The position numbers and the translations under genes are program-made. Positions 17,063-26,107 of a DNA stretch of 37,523 nt are shown in pieces (the first letter of the stretch is position 1; every line of letters starts with the position of its first letter). Source of the stretch: Alphaproteobacteria bacterium MedPE-SWcel (lineage in GTDB: Bacteria > Pseudomonadota > Alphaproteobacteria > Rhodobacterales > Rhodobacteraceae); the NCBI GenBank assembly GCA_001874255.1, contig MPDC01000034.1, positions 1 through 37,523 on the forward strand, read 5' to 3'. Under the pieces are notes generated by a model. That model was not told the DNA's origin. It worked only from the letters and a program-made list of their open reading frames with translations, and ran no database searches.

Positions 17063-18211
17063 ATGAATGCTATTGCAGGACAAAAGCCGGGTCTGATCTG
17101 GGCGCTGAGGATTTCGGTCCTCCTTTTGGTGGGGCTGTGGATGTTCCCGACGGTGGGGCTGTTCGTTTCGTCCTTCCGCACCGGTGATCAGATTGCCACC
17201 TCCGGCTGGTGGAAGGCCCTGTTCCCCACCGAGCAGAACCTGACCCTGCGCACTGCGGCGCCGGATACGCAGGTCCAGCAGGCAGACCTCTTCGTGATCG
17301 AGGGCAACCTGTTCGAAGAAGCCACCTCTGCCGAGATTTCCGCCTGGGGGACCAACGCCCGCGAGATCGACGCCTATGGTCCCGGCGACACGGCCGAATT
17401 GCGCGACGGCGAGCGCCTCACCGTCGAGGCCGACGGCAGCTATCGGTTGCATTCCACCGAGGAGATGAGCGGCAGACGCGGCCCGCGGGTCTTTGTCTCC
17501 GCGCTGGTGCCGCCCGAATTCACCCTGCAGAACTACGAGACCATCCTGATTTCCGGCGGCTCGACCGACAATCTGGCGCGGGCCTTTTTCAATACGCTGA
17601 CGGTCACCATCCCGGCGACCATCATTCCCATCCTGATCGCCGCCTTCGCCGCCTATGCGCTGGCCTGGATGGAGTTCCCGGGGCGGGCGTTGCTGATTGC
17701 GACAATCGTGGGGCTTTTGGTGGTGCCCCTGCAGCTGGCCCTGATCCCGCTGCTGAAATTTCACAATGAGATCGGCATCGGCAAAGGCTACATCGGCGTC
17801 TGGATGGCCCATACCGGCTTTGGTCTGCCGCTGGCGATCTATCTTCTGCGCAACTACATGATCGGGATCCCGCGTGACATCATTGAAAACGCGCGGGTGG
17901 ACGGCGCCACGGATTTCCAGATCTTCACCCGGATCATTCTGCCACTGTCCTTTCCGGCGCTGGCCTCCTTTGCCATCTTTCAGTTTCTCTGGACCTGGAA
18001 CGATCTGCTCGTGGCGATGGTCTTCCTGATCGACGCCACCGGCGAGACGACCGTTATGACCAAGCAGATAATCGAATTGCTCGGAACGCGCGGCGGCAAC
18101 TGGGAGATCCTCGCGACCTCTGCCTTCGTGTCCATCGCGGTCCCGCTTGCCGTGTTCTTTGCCATGCAGAAGTACCTCGTCCGAGGGCTTCTGGCCGGGT
18201 CGGTCAAATGA
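17063..18211 (+). CDS. aglG: Alpha-glucoside ABC transporter permease
   Basis: A 382-residue MalG-like permease. Helix 1 covers about residues 11-33. It is followed by a long, hydrophilic insertion of roughly 110 residues (about 40-150) predicted to lie in the periplasm, then five more helices. The EAA loop is ENARVDGATDFQIFTRIILP. The large insertion between helices 1 and 2 explains the length over ordinary MalG proteins (about 280-300). The start ATG (17063-17065) follows GAGGGAGGG. It works with AglF, AglK and AglE. Confidence 0.91.
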   Translation: MNAIAGQKPGLIWALRISVLLLVGLWMFPTVGLFVSSFRTGDQIATSGWWKALFPTEQNLTLRTAAPDTQVQQADLFVIEGNLFEEATSAEISAWGTNAREIDAYGPGDTAELRDGERLTVEADGSYRLHSTEEMSGRRGPRVFVSALVPPEFTLQNYETILISGGSTDNLARAFFNTLTVTIPATIIPILIAAFAAYALAWMEFPGRALLIATIVGLLVVPLQLALIPLLKFHNEIGIGKGYIGVWMAHTGFGLPLAIYLLRNYMIGIPRDIIENARVDGATDFQIFTRIILPLSFPALASFAIFQFLWTWNDLLVAMVFLIDATGETTVMTKQIIELLGTRGGNWEILATSAFVSIAVPLAVFFAMQKYLVRGLLAGSVK

Positions 18212-18260
18212 CCACCGGCGCCCCCTCTCTTCTCCACCTCTGTCGACGGACTCCTTTAGA

Positions 18261-19919
18261 ATGAACGCTCAGACCTCCATCTCGCCGCCTTCCGTGCTTG
18301 CCTCCGATCCCGACTGGTGGCGCGGTGCCGTCATCTATCAGATCTATCCGCGCAGCTATCAGGACAGCAATGGCGACGGCATCGGCGATCTGCCGGGGAT
18401 CACCTCCCGGCTCGCCTACATTGCCTCGCTCGGGGTGGATGCGATCTGGATCTCGCCGTTTTTCACCTCGCCGATGAAGGACTACGGCTACGACGTCAGC
18501 GACTATTGCGACGTCGACCCCATGTTCGGCACCCTGGCCGATTTTGACGCGCTGGTCGCCAGGGCGCATGACCTCGGCCTCAGGGTGATGATTGATCTGG
18601 TGCTGTCCCACAGTTCCGACCAGCATCCGTGGTTTGCCGAAAGCCGCCAAAGCCGGGACAATCCAAAGGCCGATTGGTATGTCTGGGCCGATCCGCAGCC
18701 GGACGGCACCCCGCCCAACAACTGGCTGTCGATCTTTGGCGGTTCCGCCTGGCAATGGGACCCGCGGCGGGAGCAGTATTTCCTGCACAACTTCCTCGCC
18801 ACCCAGCCCGACCTGAATTTCCATTGCGATGCGGTTCAGGAGGCTCTGCTGGAGGCGACACGCTTCTGGCTGGAGCGCGGGGTTGATGGCTTCCGCCTGG
18901 ATACCATCAATTTCTACATTCATGACAAGCAGCTGCGGTCGAACCCGGCGCTTCCCAAAGAGCAGCGGAACGCCAATATCGCGCCCTCGGTGAACCCGTA
19001 TAACCATCAGGAACATCTCTACTCAAAAAACCAGCCTGAAAACCTCGCGTTTCTTGCCCGCTTCCGTGCCCTTTTGGACGAATACCCGAACAAGACCGCC
19101 GTCGGCGAAGTTGGCGACGCTCAGCGGGGGCTTGATATCCTCGGGCAATACACGGCGGGCGATAGTGGCGTTCACATGTGCTATGCGTTCGAGTTCCTGG
19201 CCAAGGATCCGCTCGATGCGGGCCGGGTGGCAGAGGTCTTTGCCAAGGTCGATGATGTCGCGGCCGACGGCTGGGCCTGCTGGGCGTTTTCCAACCACGA
19301 CGTGATACGCCACGTCAGCCGCTGGGCCCTCTCCGATCCGGCGCTGCGACTCTATACCACCATGATGATGTGCCTGCGGGGATCGGTCTGTATCTATCAG
19401 GGCGAGGAACTGGGCCTGCCCGAAGCCGATATCGCCTTCGAGGATCTGCAGGATCCCTACGGGGTCGAGTTCTGGCCGGAGTTCAAGGGCCGTGACGGCT
19501 GCCGGACCCCGATGGTCTGGCACAGCGACAACACCTATGGCGGTTTTTCCGAAACCCGGCCTTGGCTTCCGGTCAGCATCGAACACGCCGCCTTGGCTGT
19601 CCGCGAACAGGAAGCTGATCCGGCTGCGCTGTTGCATCACTATCGCCACGCAATCGCCCTGCGCCGCGCCCATGCGGCCTTGTCGCGGGGACAGCACGAC
19701 AAGGTGCAGGCGGTCGGCAATGTGGTGCAGTTCACCCGCACGGCGGAGGGCGAGGACATCTTCTGTGCCTTCAATGTCGGGGCTGAGGCCGTTGATGTGA
19801 CAGTGCCGGAAGGCGCATGGGACCAACTCGGCGCAGAGCTGGGCAGTGCGGCGGTGCCCGCTGCAGGTGGCAATGTGACGCTGCAGCCGTGGCAATGCTG
19901 CCTCGCGCGGCGCGTTTGA
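18261..19919 (+). CDS. aglA: GH13 alpha-glucosidase
   Basis: A 552-residue cytoplasmic alpha-glucosidase of the oligo-1,6-glucosidase/maltase group. The N-terminus reads WWRGAVIYQIYPRSYQDSNGDGIGDL, shown here only as a landmark around residues 19-43. The catalytic nucleophile is D214 in FRLDTINF, the acid/base E283 in VGEVGDA, and the transition-state stabiliser D347 in FSNHDVIR. The conserved DLVLSHSSDQHPWF is also present. No signal peptide, so it acts on imported disaccharides. The start is MNAQTS (18261); the upstream frame overlaps aglG and is not used. It is 49 bp after aglG and 25 bp before aglK. Confidence 0.93.
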   Translation: MNAQTSISPPSVLASDPDWWRGAVIYQIYPRSYQDSNGDGIGDLPGITSRLAYIASLGVDAIWISPFFTSPMKDYGYDVSDYCDVDPMFGTLADFDALVARAHDLGLRVMIDLVLSHSSDQHPWFAESRQSRDNPKADWYVWADPQPDGTPPNNWLSIFGGSAWQWDPRREQYFLHNFLATQPDLNFHCDAVQEALLEATRFWLERGVDGFRLDTINFYIHDKQLRSNPALPKEQRNANIAPSVNPYNHQEHLYSKNQPENLAFLARFRALLDEYPNKTAVGEVGDAQRGLDILGQYTAGDSGVHMCYAFEFLAKDPLDAGRVAEVFAKVDDVAADGWACWAFSNHDVIRHVSRWALSDPALRLYTTMMMCLRGSVCIYQGEELGLPEADIAFEDLQDPYGVEFWPEFKGRDGCRTPMVWHSDNTYGGFSETRPWLPVSIEHAALAVREQEADPAALLHHYRHAIALRRAHAALSRGQHDKVQAVGNVVQFTRTAEGEDIFCAFNVGAEAVDVTVPEGAWDQLGAELGSAAVPAAGGNVTLQPWQCCLARRV

Positions 19920-19944
19920 AATACCCTGGAAGGAGGAGGAGACC

Positions 19945-21036
19945 ATGGCGAACCTGAAACTGACCGGGGTGGAGAAAACCTACGCTGGCGCGGTCAATGT
20001 GCTGAACGACATCAATCTCGACATTGAACAGGGCGAGCTGATCGTTTTTGTCGGCCCGTCGGGCTGCGGCAAGTCCACGTTGTTGCGGATGATCGCAGGT
20101 CTGGAGCGGATCACCGGTGGCACGCTGGAGATCGACGGCGCGGTGATGAACGAGATCCCCCCGGCGCAGCGCGGCATTGCCATGGTATTCCAGTCCTACG
20201 CGCTCTACCCGCATATGACGGTGCGTGACAACATGGCCTTTGCCCTCAAGATTGCGGGCAAGAGCAAATCGGAAATCGACGCCGCCATCACCCGTGCCGC
20301 CAGGATCCTGCAGCTCGAGGATTATCTGGACAGGCTGCCCAAGGCGCTGTCGGGCGGCCAGCGGCAGCGGGTGGCGATCGGGCGATCCATTGTGCGCGAC
20401 CCCAAGGTCTATCTTTTTGACGAGCCGCTCTCCAACCTCGATGCCGCCCTCCGCGTGGCAACCCGGATCGAAATCGCGCAACTCAAGGAGTCGATGCCCG
20501 ACAGCACCATGATCTATGTGACCCACGATCAGGTGGAGGCGATGACGCTGGCGACGCGGATCGTTGTCCTCGCCAACAAGGGGATCGCGCAGGTGGGCAC
20601 GCCGCTGGATCTCTATGAACGGCCCGAAAATGAATTTGTGGCTCAGTTCATCGGCTCGCCCGCAATGAACCTGATCCCGGGCGAGGTGATCGGCACCGGA
20701 GACACCACCCGGCTCAGGTTGGAAAGCGGTGACGAGGTCTCCTCCAGCGTTCCCACACGCGAAGGTGATCTGGGGATGAAGGTCAATGTGGGGGTCCGCC
20801 CCGAAGATCTCTTCGAAGATGGTGAAGGCGGCGCGATCATCGATACCACCGTCAATATCGTCGAGGCTCTGGGCGAGGTGACCGTTCTGTATTTCACGCC
20901 CGCAGCAGACCGCGAGCCTTTGATTGCAAAGCTGCCGGGCATCCACCAAGGGCTGCGGGGCACGCGCGTTCGTCTGTTCGCCAATGCCGACAAGGTCCAT
21001 ATCTTCCATCAGGGACGGTCCCTTCTGTATCGATGA
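19945..21036 (+). CDS. aglK: Alpha-glucoside ABC transporter ATPase
   Basis: A 363-residue MalK/UgpC-type ATPase energising AglFG. Walker A is GPSGCGKST (residues 37-45), the Q-loop is MVFQSYALYPHM, the signature LSGGQRQRVAIGR, Walker B VYLFDEPLSNLD and the H-loop YVTHDQVEAM. A C-terminal TOBE domain follows from about residue 235. The ATG (19945) has a strong GGAAGGAGGAG ribosome site. The order E-F-G-A-K places the hydrolase inside the transporter operon. It is followed 43 bp later by an intrinsic terminator. Confidence 0.94.
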   Translation: MANLKLTGVEKTYAGAVNVLNDINLDIEQGELIVFVGPSGCGKSTLLRMIAGLERITGGTLEIDGAVMNEIPPAQRGIAMVFQSYALYPHMTVRDNMAFALKIAGKSKSEIDAAITRAARILQLEDYLDRLPKALSGGQRQRVAIGRSIVRDPKVYLFDEPLSNLDAALRVATRIEIAQLKESMPDSTMIYVTHDQVEAMTLATRIVVLANKGIAQVGTPLDLYERPENEFVAQFIGSPAMNLIPGEVIGTGDTTRLRLESGDEVSSSVPTREGDLGMKVNVGVRPEDLFEDGEGGAIIDTTVNIVEALGEVTVLYFTPAADREPLIAKLPGIHQGLRGTRVRLFANADKVHIFHQGRSLLYR

Positions 21037-21078
21037 CCCCCTGACGGCGATCCAGACGTCCGCCAAGTCGGATCCCAC

Positions 21079-21108
21079 ACGCGCGCCCGCAGCGGCGCGC
21101 GTTTTTTT
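21079..21108 (+). terminator. Rho-independent terminator of aglEFGAK
   Basis: A perfect 9-bp stem ACGCGCGCC / GGCGCGCGT with a 6-nt loop (CGCAGC), followed at once by a run of seven T. A textbook intrinsic terminator 43 bp after the aglK stop. Confidence 0.93.
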
Positions 21109-21502
21109 GTGCAGGCCGTTAAAGTTTTAACGAACGTCGGCCGGGTTAAGAGGTTTGTAACCCGGTCAATTGTGGCGATTCTGCCAGATTTCGGCAGAGC
21201 AGTGACCATTTCGGGACCCGGATTGCCTGCGAAGAGGTAAACAATGCCGGAGAATAGGCGCAAAAAATGATACAATTCGTTTTAAATTACAGGACACTAA
21301 CGTCAATTTATCTAGATTGTTAACTTTTGCGCAGGTAATTCCTTAATTTTCTGCCATCCTTCCTCTTGTCGGGACGGAGAAGTTAACAAATGTTAAGGCT
21401 GTCACAATCAATCCACGAATTGGTCCAAGCGCAACAGGGACCAGCCACATTCCAGCCCAACGCCTGAACGAGATTGGCAGCGTGGGAATATGGAGTGGAT
21501 CA
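21109..21502. other. AT-rich intergenic region before the protease gene
   Basis: No gene is visible in these 394 bp, which are clearly richer in A and T than their surroundings. They hold two small hairpins, CCGGGTTA/TAACCCGG (21141-21165) and TCTGCC/GGCAGA (21180-21198). There are also several TTAAC/GTTAA motifs, including the palindrome-like TTAACAAATGTTAA (21383-21396). The stretch probably carries the protease promoter and regulator sites; none can be assigned with confidence. Confidence 0.5.
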
Positions 21503-22210
21503 ATGAAACTGTTGTTTGCGATTATCGCGGTGTGTTTGACAATCGGTACGGTGGATACGGCGGCGGCCCAGGATCGCCGGGCCAGCGCTCTGCCCGGCTG
21601 GGAAGCCGTGGGGCGTTTGAACATCTCTGGTAAATACATGTGCACCGGCACGTTGATCGCGTCCAATCTGGTGCTGACGGCGGCCCATTGCGTCTATGAC
21701 GCCAAGACGGGACAGCGGGTAAACCCGCGCGGGATCCGGTTTGAGGCCGGTCTGGACGGCCGCCGTTTCAAGGCGGCGCGCATGGTCAGCAAAGCAGTTG
21801 TGCATCCTGGCTACAGGTTCCGCTCGACCGGTCGGGCGCAACTGGGCCACGACATTGCCGTCCTGCGCCTGTCCACGCCGATCAGCCATGCTGAAATCCG
21901 TCCCTACAGCATGTCCAACCGGGCGGACCGGGGGGCGAGTGTGGATGTCCTGTCCTATAATTATAACAATGCGACACGTCCGAACCTGGAACAGGATTGT
22001 CAGGTTCTGTCCCGCCGGACCCAGACGGTCGTGATGTCCTGCAAGGTCGAATTCGGAGCCTCTGGCGCGCCGGTGCTGGAAGTCGTGCCGGGGCAGTATC
22101 CCCGTATCGTTTCGGTGATCTCCTCCAAGGCGGCCATGGGCCAGCGCCGGGTGTCCATTGGAACGACCCTGGACAGCACGCTGCAGGCGATGATGAGGCA
22201 GGCCATCTGA
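21503..22210 (+). CDS. Secreted trypsin-like serine protease (S1)
   Basis: A 235-residue S1-family peptidase with a signal peptide (about residues 1-23, ending TAAAQD). The catalytic triad is visible: H62 in LTAAHC, D117 in GHDIAVLRL and S187 in FGASGAPVL. The last motif departs from the usual GDSGGP: Asp before Ser is replaced by Ala and the second Gly by Ala. C47/C63 and C166/C180 are placed to form two disulfides. Exported to the periplasm or beyond. The start is MKLLFA (21503), preceded by GGAGTGG; the frame upstream lacks a signal sequence. It is a single gene, convergent with the adhesin export operon. Substrate unknown. Confidence 0.85.
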   Translation: MKLLFAIIAVCLTIGTVDTAAAQDRRASALPGWEAVGRLNISGKYMCTGTLIASNLVLTAAHCVYDAKTGQRVNPRGIRFEAGLDGRRFKAARMVSKAVVHPGYRFRSTGRAQLGHDIAVLRLSTPISHAEIRPYSMSNRADRGASVDVLSYNYNNATRPNLEQDCQVLSRRTQTVVMSCKVEFGASGAPVLEVVPGQYPRIVSVISSKAAMGQRRVSIGTTLDSTLQAMMRQAI

Positions 22211-22303
22211 CCCAGGCGATCTGACCTCGCCGTTCTGCTGCGTCTCAGCCAGCTGACGCCAGACCGGGAAGCCACGTACCATCAGACAGATCCACACAAA
22301 TAT

Positions 22304-22340
22304 GACAAAGACCGAACCCTGATCAGGTTCGGTCTTTGTC
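22304..22340. terminator. Long perfect hairpin between convergent genes
   Basis: A perfect 15-bp stem GACAAAGACCGAACC / GGTTCGGTCTTTGTC with a 7-nt loop, midway between the protease stop and the hlyD-like stop. Short T-stretches (CTTT) lie within the stem ends on both strands. The position and perfection suggest a bidirectional terminator. Confidence 0.75.
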
Positions 22341-22388
22341 ATTGCGTCATGTCGGTTGTATGTGGGTCCGCTGCGACGGCGTCCCTGC

Positions 22389-23561
22389 CTAGGGTTCGCG
22401 AAAGGCTTCGCGGGATTTGTACAGCGGCTTCAGCAGGTAGGTCAGGATCGTCTTCGACCCGGTCTGCAACTCCGCCGTTGCGCGCATGCCGGGACGGATT
22501 TCCATTTGCTGCTGACGCGCGGTCAGGCTGGACCGGTCCACGCGCACGGTCACCCGGTAATAGGGCGGGGCATCTGCGTCGCGCTCATCCTCGAATGTAT
22601 CGGCGGACACGATATCCACCTTGCCGCGCAGGGAGCCGTAGATCGTATAGTCATAGGCGGTCAGCTTGATGGTCACGTCCTGACCCCGCTGGACGTTGGC
22701 AATATCCTCGGGCTTGACGCGCGCTTCGACAAACAGCTCTTCACCCTGCGGGATGATCTCCAGAATTTCGTCGCCGGGGCGGATGACGCCGCCGATGGTG
22801 GTCACCGCAAGGCTGTTGACGATGCCGGCCATCGGCGAGGTGATGACGGTCCGGTTCAGCTGGTCGCGGGCCAGCCTCTGTTCCTGTCGCAAGGAGGTCA
22901 GCTGACGCAGCGCTTCGGAATATTCCTCGGCCAGGGACAGCTCCGCCTGGGTGCCGATTTCGTCGAACTTGGCCTGCGCGTCGCTGACACGTTTCTGGGA
23001 TTCGTTGACTTCCAGCAGGGCGACGATCTTTTGTTCATGCAGTGAACGCAGGTTTGACAGCTCGTTCTTCAACTGCCGCAGAATATCCTCGGCGCTGTTG
23101 CGGCGGCTGTTGAAATCGCCCTGGCGGGCCTTGAGCAATGCACGCTCCGAGGCCAGGATCGAGGGCGAGCGCCCGGCCAGTGCATCGGGCACGGTGAATT
23201 CATAGGCGCCCTCGATCTCGGCCTCCAGCCGGTATTGTTTGATCTCCAGCGCATCGATCTGATCCTGCAGGTCGTCCGACGCGGCGCGGAATTTGGTGTC
23301 CTGCAGTTTGGCTAGGATCTGCCCCGCCTGCACCACATCGCCCTGGCGCACGAACAGCTCGGCCAGAATGCCGCCTTCTAGGTTCTGTACGATCTGCGAG
23401 CGTGAAGAGGAGACCACCTGCCCATCGGCGCGCACGATCTCATCGACCGAGGCAAACCCGGCCCAGGTCAGGAAAAGCACCAGCACCAGTGCGACCAGCT
23501 TTATCATGCGGCTGGCACCATGGGTGCCCTCAAGGAGATCCATATCTGCGGCAATGCTCAT
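22389..23561 (-). CDS. Type I secretion membrane fusion protein (HlyD/LapC-like)
   Basis: A 390-residue HlyD-family periplasmic adaptor linking the ABC exporter to the outer-membrane channel. One N-terminal transmembrane helix (about residues 19-38), a biotinyl-lipoyl half-motif (ADGQVVSSSRSQIVQNLEGG), a long alpha-helical coiled coil (about 95-215) and the second lipoyl half with VITSPMAGIVNSLAV, then a beta-barrel domain ending near RPGMRATAEL. The ATG (23559-23561) overlaps the TGA of the ABC gene as ATGA. It is the last gene of the adhesin export operon. Confidence 0.92.
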   Translation of the reverse strand: MSIAADMDLLEGTHGASRMIKLVALVLVLFLTWAGFASVDEIVRADGQVVSSSRSQIVQNLEGGILAELFVRQGDVVQAGQILAKLQDTKFRAASDDLQDQIDALEIKQYRLEAEIEGAYEFTVPDALAGRSPSILASERALLKARQGDFNSRRNSAEDILRQLKNELSNLRSLHEQKIVALLEVNESQKRVSDAQAKFDEIGTQAELSLAEEYSEALRQLTSLRQEQRLARDQLNRTVITSPMAGIVNSLAVTTIGGVIRPGDEILEIIPQGEELFVEARVKPEDIANVQRGQDVTIKLTAYDYTIYGSLRGKVDIVSADTFEDERDADAPPYYRVTVRVDRSSLTARQQQMEIRPGMRATAELQTGSKTILTYLLKPLYKSREAFREP

Positions 23562-26107
23562 GAGGCTTTGGCCCCTCCGTTGAGATGGGCCAGAACCTCG
23601 TCGCGCGGGCCGTCGACGACCATGCGGCCGGCCTGCAGGATCAGGGTGCGGTTGGTCAGCGACAGGATCGGCATGCGGTGGGTCGCGATGATTGCGGTTC
23701 GGCTGCCAAGCCAGTCGTCCAGGCGGCTGACCAGTGTGCGTTCCAATGTCTGGTCCAGGGCTGCGGTCGGCTCGTCCAGCAAGACCACAGAGGGGTTCTG
23801 CAGATGCAGGCGCGCCCAGCCGACGGCCTGACGCTGACCGATCGACAGGCCCGAGCCTCCGTCGCCGATCTGCAGATCCAGCCCCCGGGGGTGGGCGCGG
23901 ACAAACGGTGCGAGGCCTGCAAATTCCAATGCCTCCATCACGCGATCATCGTCATGGGACAACAGCGACAGGTTCAGGTTGTCGCGCAGGGTGCCTGCAA
24001 AGAGTTTCACTTCCTGACCGAGATAGCCAATGTGGCGCCGCAGATCGCGCGGTTCAATCTGGCTCATGTCAGTCCCGTCAAGCATCACCCGGCCACGCTG
24101 CGGCGCATAGAGGCCGGACAGGAGTTTCAGCAGGGTGGATTTGCCGGACCCGTTGCTCCCCAGAATGGCAACCCGCTGACCGGGTGTGATGGCCACGGCG
24201 GGCACATCCACATTCGGCGCCCCTTCGGGATCGTAGCGGAACACCACTTCGCGCAGCTCGAACCGTCCCTCGACCTTCTCGCGCCGCAGGTAGGCCCGGC
24301 CCGCTTCCCGCTCCTGCTTGGCGCCGGCGATCACATCCAGCGCATCGAGCGCCGCGCGCACGTTGCTCCAGCGCGCCAGCGTGCCTGCAAACTGTGTCAG
24401 CGGGGCCAGCGTGCGGCTGGTCAGAATGCCCGTCGCAATGATCGTACCAACGGTGAATTCCCCGGCGAAAACCATATAGGTGCCAAGGATCACGGCGCAG
24501 ATATAGGTCGCCTGCTGCACGCCCTGGGACCAATAGGTCAGCGCGCTGGCCAGTTTGCGCTGCCCGTTGGAGGCCTGCGAGGACAGCAGGTTCAATTCGT
24601 CCCAGAGCCGCAGAATACGGTCTTCGCCGCGCTGGGTCTTGATGGTTTCCATCTCGCTGACAACTTCATGCAGCAAACGCCCGCTATTGGCAGAGGCTCC
24701 CTGTGCCAGCCGTGTCATCGCCAGCATTTTCTTCTGGATGAAATAGCCGGGCAGCAGCATCAGCGCGCCGCCGATCAGGATCACATAGACCACCGGCCCG
24801 CCGATGGAGGCGACCAGCAGCAGGAACACGGCAATAAAGGGCACATCCGCAAGGGTCGAGAGGGTGGAGGACGTGAAAAACTCCCGGACCGAGGAAAAAT
24901 CCCGCATCGCCGCAAACAGTCCGGACGGCGGCAGCGGGCTCTGGTCCATGCGCAGACCGATGACCCGGCGCATCAGCTTGTGCTGCACAGCAAGATCAAT
25001 TTGCCGTCCCGATGCATCGGTGATCCGCGCGCGCGCGAGTTTCAGCAGGCCCTCCATGCCAATGGCCATCAACGCCCCCAGCGCAAGCACCCACAGGGTC
25101 GCCTGGGACTGGTGCGGCACAACCCGGTCATAGACCTGCAGGGAGAACAGCGCCACCGCGACGGCCAGCACGTTTGCCACCAGAGAACCCAGCATGATCT
25201 CACTGATTTGGCGGCGGTATTTCGGGAATTCTCCCCAGAACCAATGCGCATGGTCGATCTGCGGCGTATGGCGTTGCGCCAGTTGCGAGAGGGTGGCGCG
25301 CGCGGTCAGGATCTGGCCGGAAAAATACGGCATGAAGTCCTGCATCGGCACTTCGGCGCGATTGTCGGGGCAGGAGGTGTCATAGATGGTCACCCCCGCC
25401 TTGCCCTGGCTCAGGACGAGGACCGGCTGGCCGCCCTGCATGATGGCGATGCCGGGCCAGTGACGGGGGCTGGGGCGCCGGGTGTCGATGATACGCGCCT
25501 TCAGCCCTGCGGTGATCAGCGCGCTCATCATGGCTTCGGGGCGCAGAGCGGTGGGGCCGCAGGTCTGCAGATGTTCGATCAGGTCCTGTGGGGCAGGGGA
25601 TACACCGCGCAAAGACGCAAGACGGCACAAAAGATGCGCCCGCGCAGAGAGGCGCGTCTGATATGCCGCACCCTCCCCGGACTGCGTGGCAGCGGCGCCG
25701 TGCGGGGTCAGGTCATCCGAGGTCAGGTCCTCCGGCGTGATGTCGTCCGGTGCTCGCTCTGGTTCCTGTTCCATGGGCTGCAGGGTCTCACGCGGGTCTC
25801 CGGGCGCGGGCATGATCTGCTCGGACAGGGGGGCTGGCGCAGCGTCTTCCTGAGGCGCAATGTACGGGGCCACCGGGGCAGAGGCAGGGGGAGCGGAGGG
25901 CGCCTTGGGGAGGGTCAGCATCGGGGTCTCGGAGGGCGCATTGGCGACGACCTTCGAGATCTTGAGCATGCTCTTTTGCACCCTCTGCGTTGGGGGGGAG
26001 GTCGCCGGAGAGCGTTTCACCGCCGGACCACCCGTGATCCCGGCAAGCTTCAGCCGTCGCTTCGGGGGTGCGGGGGGCGTCTGGTTCTGGCTATCGTGAT
26101 CGGTCAA
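23558..26107 (-). CDS. Type I secretion ABC transporter (LapB-like) with degenerate C39 domain
   Basis: An 849-residue exporter. Residues 1 to about 140 are a proline/alanine-rich, low-complexity extension. About 150-275 resembles a C39 peptidase domain, but the catalytic Cys region reads CRLASLRGVS rather than a Q-x-D-C-G motif, so it is probably a non-cleaving substrate-docking domain as in HlyB and LapB. About 300-575 is the transmembrane domain. The NBD has Walker A GSNGSGKST (650-658), signature LSIGQRQ (754-760), Walker B VVLLDEPTAALD and H810. The frame starts at a TTG (26105-26107) overlapping the upstream gene's TGA as TTGA; the next ATG is at residue 47, so the exact start is uncertain. 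It should export the adhesin encoded at 27508-30087. Confidence 0.88.
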   Translation of the reverse strand: MTDHDSQNQTPPAPPKRRLKLAGITGGPAVKRSPATSPPTQRVQKSMLKISKVVANAPSETPMLTLPKAPSAPPASAPVAPYIAPQEDAAPAPLSEQIMPAPGDPRETLQPMEQEPERAPDDITPEDLTSDDLTPHGAAATQSGEGAAYQTRLSARAHLLCRLASLRGVSPAPQDLIEHLQTCGPTALRPEAMMSALITAGLKARIIDTRRPSPRHWPGIAIMQGGQPVLVLSQGKAGVTIYDTSCPDNRAEVPMQDFMPYFSGQILTARATLSQLAQRHTPQIDHAHWFWGEFPKYRRQISEIMLGSLVANVLAVAVALFSLQVYDRVVPHQSQATLWVLALGALMAIGMEGLLKLARARITDASGRQIDLAVQHKLMRRVIGLRMDQSPLPPSGLFAAMRDFSSVREFFTSSTLSTLADVPFIAVFLLLVASIGGPVVYVILIGGALMLLPGYFIQKKMLAMTRLAQGASANSGRLLHEVVSEMETIKTQRGEDRILRLWDELNLLSSQASNGQRKLASALTYWSQGVQQATYICAVILGTYMVFAGEFTVGTIIATGILTSRTLAPLTQFAGTLARWSNVRAALDALDVIAGAKQEREAGRAYLRREKVEGRFELREVVFRYDPEGAPNVDVPAVAITPGQRVAILGSNGSGKSTLLKLLSGLYAPQRGRVMLDGTDMSQIEPRDLRRHIGYLGQEVKLFAGTLRDNLNLSLLSHDDDRVMEALEFAGLAPFVRAHPRGLDLQIGDGGSGLSIGQRQAVGWARLHLQNPSVVLLDEPTAALDQTLERTLVSRLDDWLGSRTAIIATHRMPILSLTNRTLILQAGRMVVDGPRDEVLAHLNGGAKAS

